A stretch of 37,678 nt of DNA, taken from positions 1 through 37,678 of the forward strand of contig DATKSG010000103.1 of the NCBI GenBank assembly GCA_035531775.1. Reading direction: 5' to 3'. This DNA is from DATKSG01 sp035531775. Its GTDB lineage: Bacteria > Actinomycetota > Acidimicrobiia > Acidimicrobiales > UBA8190. Positions 22,208 to 30,616 of the stretch are shown piece after piece. The notes under the pieces were generated by a model, which was not told where the DNA came from, made no database searches, and saw nothing but the letters and a program-made list of their open reading frames with translations. A program made the translations under genes and the position numbers. The number at the start of each line of letters is the position of its first letter. The first letter of the stretch is position 1.

Positions 22208-23326
22208 TCAGCACGAACGACGGGCCAGTCGCCGGTAGAGCGCTTCGTGGCGGGGACCGACCTCGTCCCACGACCAGCGCCGGGCCTGGGCCACGCAGCG
22301 CCCAGGGGTGGCCGGGTCCCGGGCCAGATCCACGGCCCGCCGCAGAGCGTCGGCCAGTGCCGCCGGCTCGGCCGACTCGGCCACCACCCCCACGCCGGGG
22401 GCGCCGGCGATCTCGGGCATCCCACCGCTCGGGGTGCAGACCACGGGGGTGCCACAGGCCAGTGACTCCACCAGAGCCAGACCGAAGGCTTCGTGCTCCG
22501 ACGGCAGCAGCGTCACGGTGGCCTGGCGGTAGCGCTCGGGCTGTTGGCCCGGGTCCCCCACGCCGGGCAGATCGATGGCGGCGCGCAATCGCTCGGCGCC
22601 GACGGAGCGCTCGGGCAGGGCCCAGGCGACATCGCCCTCGCCCGAAAGGCTGAGCCGCGCCTCTGGATGGTGCTCGAGCAGGCGCCCGAAGGCGGCCACG
22701 GCCAGATCGGCCCGTTTGCGGCGATCGGACAACGATGCCGAGAACAACACGCGCGGGGGCCCGAGGCGCGGCGCGAGGTCGGGTGCGAATTGCTCGAGGC
22801 GGATGCCGGGGGGCAGGACCTCGGCCCTGCGACCAAGCTCGTCGTGCAGGGCCTTGGCCGATGCCTCGCTCAGCACGGCCACCATGGCCGAGCGCCGCAC
22901 GGCCGAGGTGAAGGCCAGGCGCTGGGCACCGGCTCGGGGGATCTGGTGGCGATGAGGGTGGCCGAGCACGGTGTAGAGGGTCGGGCGGCGTGCCACCCAT
23001 CCGGCCAGCGCTGCGGTGGGGGTGAGGCCGTGGACCACGTCGTAGCGCGACGCCACCAGAGGGCGCACGGCGGCCAGGCCGAAGACCTCCACTTCACCCA
23101 GACCGAGCCGGGTCGATCCGGGTACAGCCCAGACGTGGCGTCGCACCCACTTACCGGTGCCGTGAACGGTGGACCACGACGACCGGCCGGATGTGCCGGT
23201 CACGACGTCTACCTGGTGGCCGGCCCCTGACAGGTAGAGGGCCAGGTCCTCCAAGTAGCGCTCGGCGCCGCGGCGAACCTCGGGCCACCGGTAGGGATGG
23301 ACGAGCGCGATGCGCAGTGGCGTCAC
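22208..23326 (-). CDS. GT4-type glycosyltransferase
   Basis: The protein has 372 residues. The N-terminus LRIALVHPYRWPEVRRGAERYLEDL is the G-rich loop of GT4 enzymes. DVVHGLTPTAALAGW and EVLPPGIRLEQFAPD follow. The donor domain has VLFSASLSDRRKRADLAVAAF, YRQATVTLLPSEHEAFGLAL, VESLACGTPVV and CTPSGGMPEI (EX7E: E..FGLALVE). GTG 23326 overlaps the stop of the GT2 gene (GTGA), so I prefer it to the GTG-less extension to 23359. It is the last gene of the seven-gene minus-strand wzm operon. Confidence 0.9.
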   Translation of the reverse strand: MTPLRIALVHPYRWPEVRRGAERYLEDLALYLSGAGHQVDVVTGTSGRSSWSTVHGTGKWVRRHVWAVPGSTRLGLGEVEVFGLAAVRPLVASRYDVVHGLTPTAALAGWVARRPTLYTVLGHPHRHQIPRAGAQRLAFTSAVRRSAMVAVLSEASAKALHDELGRRAEVLPPGIRLEQFAPDLAPRLGPPRVLFSASLSDRRKRADLAVAAFGRLLEHHPEARLSLSGEGDVAWALPERSVGAERLRAAIDLPGVGDPGQQPERYRQATVTLLPSEHEAFGLALVESLACGTPVVCTPSGGMPEIAGAPGVGVVAESAEPAALADALRRAVDLARDPATPGRCVAQARRWSWDEVGPRHEALYRRLARRSC

Positions 23327-24288
23327 AGCAGCACCGTCCGGTGTCGGACTGATCCGCACACCATGACGGCCACTTCCAACGTGTCGATGACAAAGGCGCC
23401 CGGTAGAGCCGCCACCCGGCGTCGGGGCCCGGGGGCGGCCGGTGTCACCACCAGGCGATGCACCACCCAGGGGACCACGAGCACCAGGGCCGGGCGCCAG
23501 CGCACGGCCAGAGCCAGGCCCACCCAGGCCAGAACGGCCCAGGGATGGGTGGGCTTCCAGAAGATGCGGTGGTGGACGAGGCGCGCCCGTGCCCCGGGGT
23601 GACGCTTGAGCACCAACGGGATGTCTTGCCAGCGCAGCGTCTCGCGCAGCACGGCGCGGAAGCTGCCCGGCCGCACGTCGTGGTGGACCACGGCGTCGGG
23701 GGCGAACACTTCGTCGGCCCCGGCGGCGAGCACCCGCAGTCCGAGATCGGTGTCCTCACCGCCGGGGGTGCGGAACCCCTCTTCGAAGCCCCCGGCCGCC
23801 TCGAGGTCGGCCCGGCGGTAGAAGACGTTGCAGGTCTCGAAGAACCGGGTGTCGTGTACCTGCAGCACGCGTGAGAAGGCCCGACGGGTGAGATGGGCCT
23901 GGTCCGCGGGGGGCTCGGTGCGCCCGACCACGATGCGTTGACCGTCGCCGAGGGCGCGGAGCCCTTCGGCCAGCCACTGCGGGTCGGGAACGCAGTCGTC
24001 GTCGGTGAAGGCGACCACCGGCGCGCCGCCTTGGCGCCAGGCCAGATTGCGCCCGGCCGCCGGCCCCCGCGACGCGTCGGCCCGGGAGAAGCGCAGTTGC
24101 AGCGTGGTGGTGACGGCCAGGTGTCCGAGGACCGCGGAGGTGTCATCAGGCGAGCAGTTGTCCACCACCACCACCTCGAAGCACGAGTGGGCCAGGCTCT
24201 GGGCCTCCAAGGCGGCCACCAGGCGCCCGAGCAGATGGGAGCGGCCGTAGGTGGAGACCGCCACCGTGACGAGCGGGGTGTCGGTCAC
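23323..24288 (-). CDS. GT2 glycosyltransferase with C-terminal membrane segment
   Basis: The protein has 321 residues. Motifs are LVTVAVSTYGRSHLLGRLVA, FEVVVVDNCSPDDTS, RGPAAGRNLAWRQGG and VAFTDDDCVPDPQWLAEG (DDD). RFFETCNVFYRRADLEAAGG and GGEDTDLGLRVLAAGADEV follow. A hydrophobic region (WAVLAWVGLALAVRWRPALVLVVPWVV) near the end suggests membrane attachment. It is a paralogue of the GT2 at 10609. It overlaps its upstream neighbour by four bases and its downstream neighbour by four bases. Confidence 0.9.
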   Translation of the reverse strand: MTDTPLVTVAVSTYGRSHLLGRLVAALEAQSLAHSCFEVVVVDNCSPDDTSAVLGHLAVTTTLQLRFSRADASRGPAAGRNLAWRQGGAPVVAFTDDDCVPDPQWLAEGLRALGDGQRIVVGRTEPPADQAHLTRRAFSRVLQVHDTRFFETCNVFYRRADLEAAGGFEEGFRTPGGEDTDLGLRVLAAGADEVFAPDAVVHHDVRPGSFRAVLRETLRWQDIPLVLKRHPGARARLVHHRIFWKPTHPWAVLAWVGLALAVRWRPALVLVVPWVVHRLVVTPAAPGPRRRVAALPGAFVIDTLEVAVMVCGSVRHRTVLL

Positions 24289-25229
24289 GGCATGGGCCCG
24301 GTGGCCGGGGGCAGTTCACGACCGAGATGGGCCCGGGCCACCACCTTCCAGTAGGCGGCTTCGTGGGGGCGGTGCCCGATGCGCGCCGCCAGGTAACGCT
24401 CGGCCGCCGCCGTGGCGTACAGGGCCCGCATGGCGCCGATGGACATGGGACGGCGGGTGGTCCCTAAGAAGCGGTAGAGGTTGGCGATCTCGAGCGCCGG
24501 GCGGCTGGCGCCGAAGCGGCGCTCTCCCGATGCGTTGCCCACGTGACGCACGACGGCGGCTGGCTCGAAGACGATCTGCCAACCTCCCCGGTCGGCCCGC
24601 CAGCACCATTCGAGGTCTTCGACGTACATGAAGAACCGCTCGTCGAAGCCGCCTATGGCCCGCACGGCCTCTGCCCTCATGAGCAGCGCAGCGCCCACGG
24701 CCCAGTCCACGGGCCGGGCGTGGTGGTAGTCGGTAGCGCCCTCTAGCGACAGCGAGGCCTGCAGCCGCCGCGGCAGCCAGCGCCGGCCTCCGACTACGTC
24801 GAGCAGGGCTACCGACAGCGACGGGAAGGGGTGCACCGAGTGTTCGATCGCCCCTTGGGGACGGCGCAGTAGTGGTGCCACCGCCGCCGCCTGCGGGGCC
24901 CGGTCGGCCGCTTCGAGCAGGCGCCCGATGGCGCCTTCCTCGGGCCAGGCGTCGGAGTTGAGAGCGAAGAACCACGGCGCTTCGGAGCGGTGAAGGAGCC
25001 GGTTCATCCCCCGGGCGAAGCCCACGTTGTCGGGGCTCACCTCGACTTCGGCCTCGGGGGCCAGTCGGGCCAATGCTTCGACGGTGGCGTCGGAGGAGTG
25101 GTTGTCGTGCACCAGCACTCGCAACTCACAGCCCTGTTCGGAGTCCAGCAGATGGCGCACGGCCCGGGCGGTGAGCTCGGCGGTGTTCCACGTGACCACC
25201 CCCACATCCACCTGGGCCCGGTCAGCCAC
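24285..25229 (-). CDS. GT2 glycosyltransferase, rhamnosyltransferase (WbbL)-like
   Basis: The protein has 314 residues. VDVGVVTWNTAELTARAV and LVHDNHSSDATVEAL are followed by SPDNVGFARGMNRLL and FFALNSDAWPEEGAIG, where NSD stands in place of the NPD metal motif. AALLMRAEAVRAIGGFDERF and FMYVEDLEWCWRADRGG are the acceptor-side motifs. This is the WbbL/rhamnosyltransferase-like branch, many of which use dTDP-L-rhamnose, but the donor here is unproven and no rml genes are in the window. It overlaps its upstream neighbour by eight bases. Confidence 0.88.
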   Translation of the reverse strand: MADRAQVDVGVVTWNTAELTARAVRHLLDSEQGCELRVLVHDNHSSDATVEALARLAPEAEVEVSPDNVGFARGMNRLLHRSEAPWFFALNSDAWPEEGAIGRLLEAADRAPQAAAVAPLLRRPQGAIEHSVHPFPSLSVALLDVVGGRRWLPRRLQASLSLEGATDYHHARPVDWAVGAALLMRAEAVRAIGGFDERFFMYVEDLEWCWRADRGGWQIVFEPAAVVRHVGNASGERRFGASRPALEIANLYRFLGTTRRPMSIGAMRALYATAAAERYLAARIGHRPHEAAYWKVVARAHLGRELPPATGPMP

Positions 25230-26844
25230 GGAGCCTCCGGCGCACGGTGTCGGCTATGGGGTCGGCTACGGCGGCCAGGCGTCCTCGGGCCCATCGGGCC
25301 CTCGAGGCCACGCCACCGCGACCCTCGGACCGGTAGACGAGCAGGTGCGAGCGGCCGTGGAACACGCGGTAGTACAGCAGCCCCTTATCGGTGGCCCGGC
25401 GCACCAAGGCCTCGATGGGCAGGGGACGGTGGAGATGGGTGTCAGCCGGGTCGGGCTCGAGGAGGTTGACGGCCACCACGGCGGCGCGCTGCTCCAGGGC
25501 GGCCACGAAGGCGAGGGGGTCCTCGACATGTTCGATGACGTCGAAGGCGAAGGCGGCGTCGAAGCCGCCCGGTACCTCGCCCTCGATGTCGTAGACCGGG
25601 GCCGACTGCCCCCGTCGCTCCAGGCGCCAGCGCAGGTAGCGGGTGCTCGGGTTGTCGAAGTCGGCGAAGGCCACGTGGTAGCCGTCCTCGAGCAGGCGCA
25701 AGCCGTCGGATCCGATGCCACAGCCATAGTCGAGGATCGAAGCCCCGGCTGGGACAGTGGCGCGCAGCGAGTCGAGATAGGGCGTCTTGGTGCCGGCCAT
25801 GGCGAAGGCAGTCAGGTCATAGAGGTACATCTGGCTGGTGCGGTAGAAGGTCGCCTCATCGGCGGCGGCTTCTTCCTCGGCATCGACGGCCCGCTGGTGG
25901 TCATCGAGCAGGCGGCGGTCGAAGGCCGGACCGAGGTACTCCTCGAGGTCCCGGCGGTCCTGTTCGCCACCCCAGGCGGCCAGGTAGTACGGGGCCAATT
26001 GCCGGAGGAACCAGGTGTCGGCTCGCCGGGCGGCCAGCTCGGCCAGGGCTCGGGGCCGGCGCCAGCCGGCCAGCGGCACCCAGGCCGGCGACACCCGTCC
26101 CCGGTCGAGTGCAGCCCGGATGCGGCCCCCGAAGAACGGGCTGAACCAGGGGTGCTTGGCCGCCATGACCTGCTCGCCGCGTGCGTGGCTGGCGTAGCGG
26201 CGGGCCAGTCGGCTGAAGTCATAGGCATGGAGGTGCCGAGCCAGCGCCTGGGGCTCGAACCACAGCGACAAGCCCTTCTGGTCGAGGCGGTATCCGAGGT
26301 CGAGGTCTTCGTAGTCGAACTCGAAGTCGGGATCGAAGCCGCCCGCCTCCGTGAAGAAATCCCGCTTGAGCGACACGTTGCAGGAGTAGAAGCGCCCCCA
26401 GCCGGCGTCGGGGCCGGTGATGTTGGCGTAATCGAATTGGGTGCCCGAGCGATCGATCCAGCGCAGCGTGGGCGAGGACCGGACTTCGTCGTGCCAGACC
26501 ACCTTGCCGAGCACGCCGTCGTGGGTGGCATCGTGACGGTGGTGGCCGTCGAGGTGGAACTCCACTAGGCGGGGGTCCGGCACCATGTCGTCGCCCAGGA
26601 ACAACACCATTGGCCGGTGGCTGTGCTCCACCCCGCGGTTGCGGGCTACACCGGGCCCGGCATGGGCTTGAACGAGCACCGTGACGTCCCCCAGGTCGGG
26701 GACCCGTTGGTCGGTGCCGTCCACCACCAAAACGACCTCGAAGCCGCTCACGCTCTGGCTCCCGAGGGCTCCCAGTGTGCGGCGGAGGATGTCCCACCGG
26801 TCGCGCGTGGGGATGACCACGGTGAGGTCGTGCCCAGTGGCCAT
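25222..26844 (-). CDS. GT2 glycosyltransferase fused to a SAM methyltransferase
   Basis: The protein has 540 residues from ATG 26844. The N-terminal GT2 unit shows LTVVIPTRDRWDILRRTL, VVLVVDGTDQRVPD, HAGPGVARNRGVEHSH and MVLFLGDDMVPDPRLVE (DDM metal site), then FDPDFEFDYEDLDLGYRL. The C-terminal class I methyltransferase has motif I SILDYGCGIGSDGLRLLEDG (about 25705-25742), HVAFADFD for the SAM ribose, and FDVIEHVEDPLAFVAALE. One chain thus joins sugar transfer and methylation, as expected of a chain-capping enzyme in ABC-exported polysaccharides (compare WbdD, where capping is by methyl/phosphate). Capping is inferred. It follows the LbH gene by five bases. Confidence 0.88.
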   Translation of the reverse strand: MATGHDLTVVIPTRDRWDILRRTLGALGSQSVSGFEVVLVVDGTDQRVPDLGDVTVLVQAHAGPGVARNRGVEHSHRPMVLFLGDDMVPDPRLVEFHLDGHHRHDATHDGVLGKVVWHDEVRSSPTLRWIDRSGTQFDYANITGPDAGWGRFYSCNVSLKRDFFTEAGGFDPDFEFDYEDLDLGYRLDQKGLSLWFEPQALARHLHAYDFSRLARRYASHARGEQVMAAKHPWFSPFFGGRIRAALDRGRVSPAWVPLAGWRRPRALAELAARRADTWFLRQLAPYYLAAWGGEQDRRDLEEYLGPAFDRRLLDDHQRAVDAEEEAAADEATFYRTSQMYLYDLTAFAMAGTKTPYLDSLRATVPAGASILDYGCGIGSDGLRLLEDGYHVAFADFDNPSTRYLRWRLERRGQSAPVYDIEGEVPGGFDAAFAFDVIEHVEDPLAFVAALEQRAAVVAVNLLEPDPADTHLHRPLPIEALVRRATDKGLLYYRVFHGRSHLLVYRSEGRGGVASRARWARGRLAAVADPIADTVRRRLRG

Positions 26845-26849
26845 GGTGG

Positions 26850-27440
26850 TCAGTCTCGACTGAAGGACCGCACGGGCCGGGCCGGGGCCCCGATGGCCAA
26901 GCAGTGTGCCGGAAGCGGGCGCGACACCACGGAGTTGGCGCCCACGATGGTGCCTTCGCCCACGTCGGCGAAGATGGTGCACTTGGCCATGAAAGTGGCA
27001 CCGTCACCAATGGTGAGCGGCCGGTAGTCGTAGCCCTGCTCTAGGAGGTGCACGTCGGGGTCGCCGAAGCGATGCCGGCCGTCCACCAGCATGGTGGACT
27101 GCCCGAAGCCGCATCGTCGCCCGATGTCGATGGACGTGGAGCACTGCAACAAAGTGTGGGCGGTGAAGTAGCTGCCGTCGCCGATGGTCACCCGACCACC
27201 GTTGGAGATCTCGCAGACGAAGCCCCGGCGGAACTCCACCCCGATGCCCACGATCAGCGAGCCGTGGTCCGGGATGTGCAGTGAGAAGCCCGGGCCCAGG
27301 CGCACCGGGCCCCGGAACTCCACCGTGCAGTGCCGGTGGGTGAGGAAGATGCCCAGGCGCCGCATCTGCGAGGCCCAGTGGGCGCCGTACTCATAGCGCA
27401 GACGCCAGGGCAGTCGTCGAGCGCGGCTCCCCACACTCAC
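26850..27440 (-). CDS. Left-handed beta-helix acyltransferase (WbbJ-like)
   Basis: The protein has 196 residues. Hexapeptide-type turns are visible throughout: ITDG-like repeats such as VGIGVEFRRGF, VTIGDGSYFTA, IDIGRRCGFGQ, LTIGDGATFMAKC and GTIVGANSVV. The C-terminal SRPLPAHCLAIGAPARPVRSF is the normal end of the family. These enzymes O-acetylate sugars with acetyl-CoA. The GTG start at 27440 overlaps the wzt stop by four bases (GTGA). A second LbH gene occurs at 33970, so at least two acylated positions are likely. Confidence 0.9.
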   Translation of the reverse strand: MSVGSRARRLPWRLRYEYGAHWASQMRRLGIFLTHRHCTVEFRGPVRLGPGFSLHIPDHGSLIVGIGVEFRRGFVCEISNGGRVTIGDGSYFTAHTLLQCSTSIDIGRRCGFGQSTMLVDGRHRFGDPDVHLLEQGYDYRPLTIGDGATFMAKCTIFADVGEGTIVGANSVVSRPLPAHCLAIGAPARPVRSFSRD

Positions 27441-28693
27441 AGCTTGGGCTCCTGCCCGCCCTCCGCCCGCGACCGGCTCGGGGCGGCCACCGCCGCTTCG
27501 GCTGAGGCGCCGTCGATCCGATCGAAGCGGGCCTCGAGGTCGGCCAGGCCGGCCACCGCCCGGCGCCCGTTCACGAAGAAGGTGAAGGGACCACCGTCGG
27601 CCAACTGCGTCTTCAGGTCCGGCCGGCGCAGAGCGACGAGCACCGTGTAGGAGCCGTCGGCCAGGGTGGCCCGGAACGAGGCGGTGAAAGTGGTCTCCTG
27701 GCCGGCGGCCATCGGGCCCAGGCCGGTGGGGACGGTGAAGTCGCTGTAGACCCGGGTGCCGTCGGTGCCGAGGATGGTGAACCCGACGACGACGTCGTCG
27801 ATGGCGGCCAAGGCCCGAGCCACCACCTTGATGGCCACCGGGGAACCGGCCTCCACGTGCCCGGCCGGGAGGCCTTCGGCATCGACCAGGGAGGCCTCGA
27901 GGACCTCGACCACGTCGTGTTCGAAGAGCATGTTGCGATCGGGGTTGACGAAAGACTTGGACTCCTCGCTCATGATCTGGTGGAAGAGGGCGATGGCTTC
28001 CGACGTCGGGCCGATGTAGCGAGGCTGGCCGGCGTGCATGACCAGGACGCGGTCACACATCTTGCGCACCACCGTGATGTTGTGGCTGACCACGGCCACC
28101 GTGGTGCCCGAGTGGCGGATCTGCTCCATGCGGTCGAAGCACTTCACTTGGAAGGCCAGGTCGCCCACGGCCAGGACCTCGTCGACCAGAAGGACGTCGG
28201 GCTCGGCGTGGATGGCCACTGAGAAGCCGAGGCGCACGAACATGCCCGACGAGTAGAACTTGACCGGGGTGTCTATGAACTCCTCGATCTCGGCGAAGTC
28301 GATGATGGACTCGAGGCGCTGGTCGATCTCGGCCTTGGTCAACCCCAAGATGGTGCCGTTCAGGTAGACGTTCTCGCGCCCGGTCAGCTCAGGGTGGAAG
28401 CCCACCCCCACCGAGATGAGCGGGGCGATGCGGCCCCACACCTTGACCGAGCCCTCCGTCGGAGAGGTCACGCCGGCCATCATCGACATGAGCGTTGTCT
28501 TCCCCGACCCGTTGCGGCCGATGATGCCGAAGCACTCCCCCTCGTGGACTTCAAAGTCCACTCCCCGCACCGCCCACAGCATCTCGCGCCGGTTCTGGGC
28601 CCGGAGCCGTTTAGCCGAGGTGACGAGCAGCGGCGTGTCCTCATACTTGATGAAGCGCTTTCCTACTCCCTGAAGTTGGATCGAGGCGGCCAT
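27437..28693 (-). CDS. wzt: Wzt-type ABC ATPase with C-terminal carbohydrate-binding-type domain
   Basis: The protein has 418 residues. Walker A is GIIGRNGSGKTTLM, the signature is YSSGMFVRLGFSVAIHAEPD, Walker B is VLLVDEVLAVGD, and the switch His is VVSHN. The region past about residue 265 (NMLFEHDVVEVLEASLVDAEG..., with VEAGSPVAIKVVARALA and GSYTVLVALRRPD) is the Wzt C-terminal jelly-roll, which in known O-antigen exporters binds the chain's terminal cap. That suggests the exported glycan carries a cap or side group. It is followed by its permease upstream with a five-base gap and precedes the LbH gene with a GTGA overlap. ATG 28693 is the start. Confidence 0.93.
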   Translation of the reverse strand: MAASIQLQGVGKRFIKYEDTPLLVTSAKRLRAQNRREMLWAVRGVDFEVHEGECFGIIGRNGSGKTTLMSMMAGVTSPTEGSVKVWGRIAPLISVGVGFHPELTGRENVYLNGTILGLTKAEIDQRLESIIDFAEIEEFIDTPVKFYSSGMFVRLGFSVAIHAEPDVLLVDEVLAVGDLAFQVKCFDRMEQIRHSGTTVAVVSHNITVVRKMCDRVLVMHAGQPRYIGPTSEAIALFHQIMSEESKSFVNPDRNMLFEHDVVEVLEASLVDAEGLPAGHVEAGSPVAIKVVARALAAIDDVVVGFTILGTDGTRVYSDFTVPTGLGPMAAGQETTFTASFRATLADGSYTVLVALRRPDLKTQLADGGPFTFFVNGRRAVAGLADLEARFDRIDGASAEAAVAAPSRSRAEGGQEPKL

Positions 28694-28698
28694 GGGGA

Positions 28699-29559
28699 TC
28701 AGAGCCGATCGGCGAAGACGCGGTCGCGCCGGGCCTGAAGGTAGACGCCGATGGTGAAGCACACCGCCGTCCAAATGAGGCTGACCACCACGGCCACTCC
28801 CAGGTCGGCCTGCGGTCCGACGAAGGCATAGCGGAAGAGGTCGATGGGACCGGTCACCGGGTTGATGTTGATGAGGGGCCGGATGGCCTTGGGCGCCACT
28901 GACAGGGGATAGATGATCGGCGTCACATAGAACCACACCAGCATGGCCGCGCCCACCAGGTAGCGGATGTCGCGGAAGTACACGTGCAGGGCCGACAGGA
29001 TCATGCACATGGACAGGATGACACCGATGAGCAGGAGGCTGGCCGGCACGATGAGTAGGACGCGGAAGGTGGGCGCCACGCCCAGAACGGGTGACAGCAC
29101 CAGCACGATCACCAGGGAGATGCCCAGGGCGTACAGGGCCTGGGCCACCTGCACGATGACCAGCACCACCCGGGGGAAGTACACGCGCGACGCGAGGCCC
29201 ACGTTGTCCACGATGGCGGTGGCGCCGGCGCTGAAAGCCGAGGTGAAGAAGGCCCACGGCACCACCCCCGACAGCACGAAGACGCCATAGTGAGTGCCGG
29301 AGTGGAGCTTGATTACGTGTGACAGCACCACCACGATGATGGTGGCCTGCATAAAGGGGAGGATGAGGGCCCACAGGATGCCGAAAGAGACACGGCGGTA
29401 CCGGGTGTGGAACTCCTTGCGGGTGAGCACCGCCACGAGAGCCCGGGTCTTCCACAGCTCGCGTGCCCATTCTCGGGGCGACGTCTGCTCGTGGTGGAGG
29501 TCGACGGTGAGCGGGCGCGGCGCGTGGGGCGTCGGTGCTGGATCGTCTGCCGTGATCAT
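28699..29559 (-). CDS. wzm: Wzm-type ABC permease for polysaccharide export
   Basis: The protein has 286 residues. A cytoplasmic N-terminus with WARELWKTRALVAVLTRKEFHTRYRR is followed by about six membrane helices: ILWALILPFMQATIIVVVLS, YGVFVLSGVVPWAFFTSAF, a VVLVIVQVAQALYALGISLV stretch, VLLIVPASLLLIGVILSM, MLVWFYVTPIIYPLS and VAVVVSLIWTAVCFTIGVYL. These match the ABC-2 type Wzm family, which moves a completed lipid-linked glycan across the inner membrane. ATG 29559 is chosen because the frame beyond it is unconserved. It is the first gene of the minus-strand unit and is divergent from the sulfotransferase at 29766. Confidence 0.93.
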   Translation of the reverse strand: MITADDPAPTPHAPRPLTVDLHHEQTSPREWARELWKTRALVAVLTRKEFHTRYRRVSFGILWALILPFMQATIIVVVLSHVIKLHSGTHYGVFVLSGVVPWAFFTSAFSAGATAIVDNVGLASRVYFPRVVLVIVQVAQALYALGISLVIVLVLSPVLGVAPTFRVLLIVPASLLLIGVILSMCMILSALHVYFRDIRYLVGAAMLVWFYVTPIIYPLSVAPKAIRPLININPVTGPIDLFRYAFVGPQADLGVAVVVSLIWTAVCFTIGVYLQARRDRVFADRL

Positions 29560-29765
29560 GGTGAGCCCTGCCCCCGAAAGTCCGACCGGTCCCGTCTGCC
29601 AGAGGTAACGTCGCAGCCGGCCATACCTTGCACGCACCAACCTCGACCCGGGCGCTACCCGACACCCATCATGCCTGGTCAGAGGCCCCTTCGGAACCAC
29701 CCTCCAAGCGACGTGGTGCCACTGTGGCTCTCCGGCGCGAGCTGCAGTGGCTAGAACTTAGCCCT
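29560..29765. other. Divergent control region between wzm and the sulfotransferase
   Basis: About 206 bases separate the two largest transcription units and must hold both promoters. AACTTA at 29755-29760 near GTG 29766 could be a weak -10 box for the plus unit. On the minus side, TTACCT near 29605 and GGTATGG near 29622 are weak candidates. No palindrome longer than a few bases stands out. Confidence 0.35.
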
Positions 29766-30602
29766 GTGCTTCCCAACTTCGTGGTCATCGGGGCCCAGAA
29801 GTCGGGCACCACCAGCTTGTGGGCGTACCTGCAGGGTCACCCCGAGGTATACCTGTCGGAGACGAAAGAGCCGAACTTCTTCACCTCTGACGCCGACGCG
29901 GCGCGGCGAGACTGGTACGAGCAGCTCTTCGAGGGCTCGACGGCCAAAGCGGTGGGCGAGGCGTCCACCACCTACACCATGTATCCCCTGGCCACCGGAG
30001 TCCCGGCTCGCATGGCGGCCATGGTTCCCGGTGCTCGGCTGGTCTACGTCATGCGCCACCCCGTCGAGCGGATGCGCTCGGCCTATCGCCACCGCTTGGC
30101 CCGGGGATCGGACCACCGGCCCATCGAGCGGGCCTTGGCCGAGGACTCCACCTATCTCGACGTGAGCCGCTACGCCATGCAACTCGAGCAGTACCTGGCC
30201 CACTTCCCCCGTTCCCAGCTGCTGCTCATCACGGCCGAGGACCTGCGCGACCACCGGGCGGCCACTTTGGCCAGGGTGTGCTCCTTCATCGACGTGAATC
30301 CGGCTTGGCGGCCGACGGCCGCCGCCTTGGAAGCCGAGCACAACGCCTCGGCCGGCTTGCGCCGGCCCCGGACGGCGCCCCGTCTCCTCGGAGGCGCCTT
30401 GATCCGCTCTCACGTGGTCAAGCCCGGCGGCGACCGGCGGCCGAGGTGGATGGACCACTCCGCCATGAGCAAGGCCATCTCCGACGCCGACACCTCGCCT
30501 AGCCCGTCGCTGCGGCTTCACCTGGAGCAGCAGTTGCGTCCCGACGTCGAGAGGCTGGTCCCATTGATGGACCAGGGGTTTGACGGCTGGGGGCTTCTCT
30601 GA
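29766..30602 (+). CDS. PAPS-dependent sulfotransferase
   Basis: The protein has 278 residues. PNFVVIGAQKSGTTSLWAYL holds the 5'-phosphosulfate loop (QKSGTTSLW, about 11-19). VYVMRHPVERMRSAYRHRLA is the 3'-phosphate site (about 94-112). KEPNFFT and GEASTTYTMYP are also typical of carbohydrate sulfotransferases. It would transfer sulfate from PAPS to a sugar hydroxyl in the cytoplasm. GTG 29766 starts right before the hydrophobic strand; the frame reaches 29628 without conserved sequence. It opens the plus-strand operon, divergent from wzm, and ends 14 bases before the next gene. Confidence 0.87.
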   Translation: MLPNFVVIGAQKSGTTSLWAYLQGHPEVYLSETKEPNFFTSDADAARRDWYEQLFEGSTAKAVGEASTTYTMYPLATGVPARMAAMVPGARLVYVMRHPVERMRSAYRHRLARGSDHRPIERALAEDSTYLDVSRYAMQLEQYLAHFPRSQLLLITAEDLRDHRAATLARVCSFIDVNPAWRPTAAALEAEHNASAGLRRPRTAPRLLGGALIRSHVVKPGGDRRPRWMDHSAMSKAISDADTSPSPSLRLHLEQQLRPDVERLVPLMDQGFDGWGLL

Positions 30603-30616
30603 GCGGGTCCCGTCCT

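Noticed and set aside
21081..23000. 639-residue minus-strand open frame
   Set aside because: It overlaps the SDR gene and a GT4 gene, both with intact family motifs. Its translation is Pro/Arg/Gly-rich and unlike any domain.
25027..26568. 513-residue plus-strand open frame
   Set aside because: Antisense to the GT2-methyltransferase fusion. Val/Glu/Gly-rich, no recognisable fold.
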